DNA from: Sordaria brevicollis
Taxonomy: Eukaryota > Ascomycota > Sordariomycetes > Sordariales > Sordariaceae
DNA: 64,000 nucleotides
Assembly: GCA_033439795.1 (NCBI GenBank)
Contig: JAUTDP010000002.1
Location: forward strand, 248,001-312,000
Reading direction: 5' to 3'
Part shown: positions 59,254 through 64,000 of the stretch, in pieces
Layout: each line of letters starts with the position of its first letter
Position numbering within the stretch: position 1 is the first letter of the stretch
Position numbers and translations under genes: made by a program
The notes under the pieces: generated by a model
Told to the model about the DNA's origin: nothing
Databases searched by the model: none
The model's input: the letters and a program-made list of their open reading frames with translations, nothing else

Positions 59254-61260
59254 TGAAGGGACTGCGACTTAATGCACTCTGTCCCATCCCGTGCGTGGTT
59301 GCGCAATTACGCTTGCACCCGCTGCGACATGGCACAAAAACGTTCCCGTCTTTTCGGATTCCATATTGAGCCGGGGTACCCATAGCAAAAAATAAGGTTG
59401 GGTGCCGTGGGGATTGCCTAACGGGAAACGTGGGATGCGGATTGCGGAGAAGGATCGGCCCTGTCTTGGTACGCTACGACTAGATACGTACCGTCAGCCT
59501 TACCGAACGGTTTCTGTACACAGTACTGTGACGAACAACCCGCCTTTATCCCCGTCCTCTGCAACAGGCTTCTACCCTAACTCGATGAAGAAAAAGAGAG
59601 AGTGACGAGAAGAGTACTTGAAACGGATTCAATCTTATAGGATCTTTTTTGGACACCTGTTAGACAGGTGAAAGAGGAAGTAGTTTGTCAGCTGTTTGGT
59701 TCTTACAATACGAAAGTTTCATACGAGCGGAAAACAAAGGTAAAACAAACTCGTGGCCGTGTGGCGACGTTATGATGCATAATCGATCTTTCCACAGCTC
59801 CATAATATATGGCTTCCGAGATGGCTTGTGGCAATCGATTCCCAAGGAAGGATAGGACAATGGAAGCGACCAAAAAGACGACAACGGGACCAGCCGGCAG
59901 TTATAAAAGGAGTACGCACAGTAACTTACAGAAGCGTGTAAGAAACATGAGTGGGGCCAACACATTGGATCCGCTAGGGAGTGGAGCATGCAGGGAAACT
60001 GACCTCAGCTGAACCACTGAAGACAAGGGACGAACTTCCCTTCATTGCCCAACAACCACCGCACTCATTTTCCCTCTTGCAACCTTCCATCTCTTTTTTT
60101 CGTCTCGCCATCAATCGTCCGACTGCAATATCATCGAACAAGATAAATCGCAAGCCCGCGACTGAACAGGAGCATGCGCTCAATGCGACGATCATCGACA
60201 TGCGCGAACAAGAAGCCATTTTACACGACCGACCGCGAAGATCGCGACAAGACAGCGCATGACCATCGCGCCTTTGCACGTTGGGAATTAACACTCGAAT
60301 TGCCTTACCGGATCCGCCACAACGGGATGCGCTCTCGTCACCATCTCAACATCGATAACAACCAGCGCCTGTGCACCCGAGACTGCATGCAACACCCGAT
60401 CGAACCGCCACTATCATCCTCAAGATATCTGCTCCGATCATTGCTGCAGACAGAGAGAGGGAAATGGGACCTTCCCCGCGGCCCGAGCCGCGTCTGACCT
60501 TTGTTCCGCTCGGCAAGCCCCGGGAGAAGAACGACCGGAGATTACGCGAAGAAGAGATCGAGAAGCGCCGGCCAAGATAAGAGGAACCGGGACTTATAGT
60601 ACAGAGCGAGCGGGCTAGAGAAGACAGGTGCAACGAGTTTGTATATGGAAAGGGCGTACACTCAGTGCGTGCAGTCACGTACAGTAATGTCCTCCGGATA
60701 TTGTCGTGTCTTTATTTGTTTTTTAGTCTTCACTTCATTCTATATTCAATTTTTTTTTCACCAACCAAACTCTCTTTCGCGGGGTTATCTTGGCGTTTAC
60801 TGTAATGTGCGCAATGTAATAACAACGAAAAGGTTTGTTCTGCAATTCAAGGGACTGTAAAGCTATGTCTTAATTTGTCGTCCTAGACAAATAATCGGGG
60901 ACTCATTGGAAGCGGTGCTCCTTGTCTTCCTCGCTCCTCGCAAAAATGGCCCGTCCAAATCCCTCGTGTGGGGTGGGGGGTGCAGGTGTATCCAAGTCAG
61001 GTACCGCACGGTGCTCCAATAGGGCTGCAGGGCTGACAATCCCGCCGAGACGATCCACTGCGCCCGTCACATCGACCCCATGCCTTGGTGCCGACGTACC
61101 TAGCGTACATTAGATTATATCCTTGTCTTATATGCGCTTCTGTCCCACATCTACATGGTATGGTATGCCCAGATACAACGAATGCTAAGGTGGTATAAGC
61201 TTTGCGGTTTGCTTTGCCGTACCTCGATTGGCCCGGTGTAGGAACACAGCTCTGGGTTCA
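59254..61260. other. Intergenic, one weak reading-frame candidate
   Basis: No gene with motif support. Frames at 60174-60497 and 60371-60580 have a charged, protein-like C-terminal stretch (K-P-R-E-K-N-D-R-R-L-R-E-E-E-I-E-K-R-R) but no start, splice or homology evidence. Confidence 0.45.
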
Positions 61261-61890
61261 CTACCCCTGTTTCTTGATGTTGTGCACCTTGCGAATGTGT
61301 CTCCAGAGGTTGTCTTCCCGAGAAATCGTTTCCCCTGTTACGCCGTACTTGCAGTCCGGGACGGGGCAGTGGAAACCACTTCCGGTTTCTTGGGCCATAT
61401 TGTTGGTCCCAGCACCGCCGCCGGCGTGTACATTATTCCGATGCTTGCGAGTATCGAGGTGGCGGGTGTAGTCACGCTTGGTATTGGATGAGAAGGAGCA
61501 AAGCTCGCAGACGAAACGATGACAAGAGGCACTTCTGCCGGTGCCGGTGTTCTCATTAGGCGCCTGAGGTTTCGGGAGGTCTGGGCTAGACTCCGCCGCA
61601 GTGCTATTGTTGTTGCCGGATACTGGAAGAGGGGTATAACCAGGCACACCGTGCTCTGAGGGCTAGAAGGATAACAACTCTATGTTAGAAGCCGTTGACA
61701 ATGTGTAAATATGTGAGCTTTTCGGAATGTTCACCTGTTTGTCCTCTCCTCGCATATATCCTGCGCCGAGAAACAGCTGTGGAGTGGCATCCATGTCATC
61801 GTGAGCGATTGGTGGATCATTAGACATGAAATTATTCATGTCCGATGCATCGGTTTCGAAAAGATATGTGAAGCAGGTCAAGCTGTCCAT
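61261..61890 (-). CDS. Two-finger C2H2 protein of the expanded family
   Basis: Exons 61890-61735 and 61662-61261 with a 72-bp intron (GTGAAC donor, TCTAAC branch, TTCTAG acceptor, phase 0) encode 185 residues. The start at 61890 gives M-D-S-L-T-C-F-T-Y-L, resembling the M-D/M-A starts of sister genes. Exon 1 is acidic. Exon 2 is Pro/Asn/Ser-rich, then finger 1, C104-E-L-C107...TKRDYTRH120-L-D-T-R-K-H126, and finger 2, C151-P-V-P-D-C156...REDNLWRH174-I-R-K-V-H179, ending N-I-K-K-Q-G. It is closest to the gene at 55500, sharing the I-R-K-V-H-x-I-K-K-Q end, but lies in opposite orientation. Probable nucleic-acid-binding regulator; target unknown. Confidence 0.82.
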
Positions 61891-64000
61891 AATAAATCTT
61901 GCTGAGAAGAGTGTTGGGCAGGCAAGTGAAGTACGTGAACAAGGAACAAATAGATGATGGATTGAAGTTTGGGAGGAGATAGTATGAGCTGATGTGTACA
62001 GAACACATTCTATCGGGGTCACTTGGGCTGTTTAAATGTGAATTTTAAACATCATCAACTTGGGGAGGCCGTCTCCAACAAATTTCCTGGAGTGCAGCTC
62101 CATGGATCCAATATACAGAGGTTGTCTGCTTTTTGCTGTTGTCATCTTGAGGTCTCTAACTTCACTGAGGTGAGCCTCTCTGTGAATCCCTGTTGGGGTG
62201 GTATATCCAGCCTATAAGAGACGTCGCCGATCCCAAAACTGCGAAGTGTGGATCGCTAAGCGTTCTCCATGGTAAGACGGAAGTTCTGCCAAGAGTGGCA
62301 GTGCTCGGCTGTCAAGGTGCTTCCCGCTTGTACATCCAGGCTCGGGTGCGAATCGGCCGCCGGGGACTACCATCTGCTCATGTCGAGGTCTGATCTCATC
62401 ACGCACCACGTTCCCTCCTACGAAGAACGACTCAACGTACGACGTAGGTGTACGTACCTTTTGGAGAGCAAATACGGTTAGGGGCCCGATCAATGCACTT
62501 TCAGTACCTTGGACAGTCATCATCACGCTTGTGGTTGGTCACGGACCAAACAATTGGTATTCGGTAAGTGGCCCGGTGTCAGTCAGGCTGTAGGGCGAGA
62601 GTGTACGAAATACTTTGACTAGGCGATACTTGTAAACTGTACTGTAAGCTGTACATAGAGACCGAATGTACCAGTTTATACGTTGAAGGTTGCTAACGGA
62701 TTAATTTCCCGTCTCCATAGCAAGGCATACGTACCGAGTCTAAGATTCTTCCTGGATATAACGTGCACACGACGCCAACTTACCTATAAAGATGCACACG
62801 CCATCATTCAGCAAATGATCACACACGGTGCCGAAAACAAGTAGTTGAGGATGGAAGGCTAGCACTTCTATACCGAGTGTCCTCCTGGGAGTGAACATCT
62901 TGTGAGGGTACGCGCCACCAGAAACCCTCCGCGGGTCGTCCGCCTTTGGATGTTTGTCAACCATACCTCTACTGATGCCAATCTTTTATTTAGAACCTCA
63001 TGGCTTATTGTCATTTGTCAAGTCGGCAGTCAAAAATATGGATTTCCTCAATTGAACTACCTACGATGATCTGGTCGCCATGGTGTCAATGAAGTATGGT
63101 CGTGGATTTAGCGCTGTTCCTTACCTAAAGGGTTTGAAGAAAACGAACGTGGTTGGAAGGTCAACGCGTCGGGTGATGCGTTGGTAGAGTGTTGCATTCA
63201 TGTGGCGGTGCAGAGGTTGGTGTAGAAGCCAGTCAGGCTGCTAACGGAAACTAACAGAGATGCGGCAACAATGGAGGAGGAAATTGGTGAGAGAAGATAA
63301 GCACCAACCGGATCTTTCTGTGTGCAAATGCAACGCCGTGGTGTGGCTGTTGTGTAACGTGTGGCTAGTCAGTCCTTATTTCCCCTCTTGAACCCTCGAA
63401 TGGAAACATGAGCTGAAGAGAACATACGCTAGGGAGTCAACCCGCACCATCCACTCGTTCATTCATTCAACGACATTTTCCCGCGCAATCGAATGCTAGC
63501 TCCCCGAATTCCCAATACGCAAGACGGCAAGTTAACGTGTCTGATTGCCCCCGAAATACTCGGCAGTTGCCCATTTGTGCTCGCGCACATCATCTATTGT
63601 TAAACACTAAGGAGAGAAAATGAGGCAGGGGTCAACATGGGTTTGGAGGTGGAAACCGTGGATACACAAACGTGAGATGAGGGACGGGATGGGACGGGAG
63701 TTCCCGCACGGCCCGACCCGCGCTGTTGATCTTGGAGATTGATCGTTAGCGTCAATCTATGGAAGCCAAGATGAGGCAAAGAACTTGCGTAGTAGCCATC
63801 CCAATCTAGTATTTCCTATCCTCGGACAACGTAGCGACCATCCATGCTTCGGAGCACCGCAGACGACCTTGCTTTGGTAGGTGTAGTCGTTGTAAAGACG
63901 CTCGATGGGGTGGGAAGTTCTTTTGTGATAATACTAAGATGGTTTCTTAGCCTCTGCCATCCCCAATTCTAACAGTAACAGGCTAACAGCTGCCTACCAA
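61891..64000. other. Intergenic to the window edge, no supported gene
   Basis: Only short overlapping frames. One TACCTCTA octamer occurs at 62964. Near 63680 a GACGGGATGGGACGGGA repeat is seen. No RNA gene recognised. Confidence 0.5.

Noticed and set aside
60174..60580. Possible small gene with charged C-terminus
   Set aside because: Frames overlap, no convincing start or intron, no motif. Kept only as a remark in the intergenic entry.
1..64000. tRNA, rRNA, CRISPR arrays, bacterial-type operons
   Set aside because: No cloverleaf-compatible TTCGA context other than the Gypsy primer-like site, no rRNA motifs, no spaced direct repeats. The DNA is eukaryotic.

Overview
The window is nuclear DNA of a filamentous ascomycete, most likely a Sordariomycete (Sordariales-like). 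Genes carry short GT...AG introns with CTRAY branch sites. Recognisable families are a fungal Sod2/Nha1-type antiporter, an M28 leucine aminopeptidase and a 2EXR protein. Transposons are destroyed by dense C:G to T:A transitions, the signature of repeat-induced point mutation (RIP). I see no tRNA, rRNA or CRISPR array.

Layout. 1-8640 is an AT-rich, RIP-degraded block holding a minus-strand Ty3/Gypsy element. 9350-18287 is ordinary gene space: antiporter (minus), secreted leucine aminopeptidase (minus, four exons), a 2EXR gene (plus) and a frameshifted 2EXR relic just downstream. 21018-30682 holds two copies of an RNase H-fold gene, each with a conserved leader intron, a long coding intron and a Lys/Arg-rich insertion. 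A roughly 0.9 kb pyrimidine-rich tract follows the first copy. 31262-33710 is a large C2H2 zinc-finger gene with AT-hooks and one in-frame TAG. 35462-36609 is a second C2H2 gene (minus). 38675-44760 is a complete but RIP-dead Copia element (minus) with 176-bp LTRs. 47115-61890 holds four more C2H2 genes, a small conserved hypothetical gene, a 321-bp MITE and its 3.13-kb RIP-degraded pogo-like relative.

How the parts fit. The central and right parts look like an accessory region where lineage-specific families expand next to transposons. Six C2H2 genes lie within about 31 kb. Five share one architecture: a short first exon, a phase-0 intron, then a finger with a K/R-R-D-x3-RH core, in most followed by a second finger with an LWRH core. 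The most striking feature is the gene at 55500-59253. Its intron, 59 bp before insertion, now contains the whole pogo-like element between branch point and 3' splice site, and the coding exons on both sides remain open and in frame.

Limits: gene models come from reading frames, splice consensus and comparison among paralogs inside the window. No expression data or database search was available.
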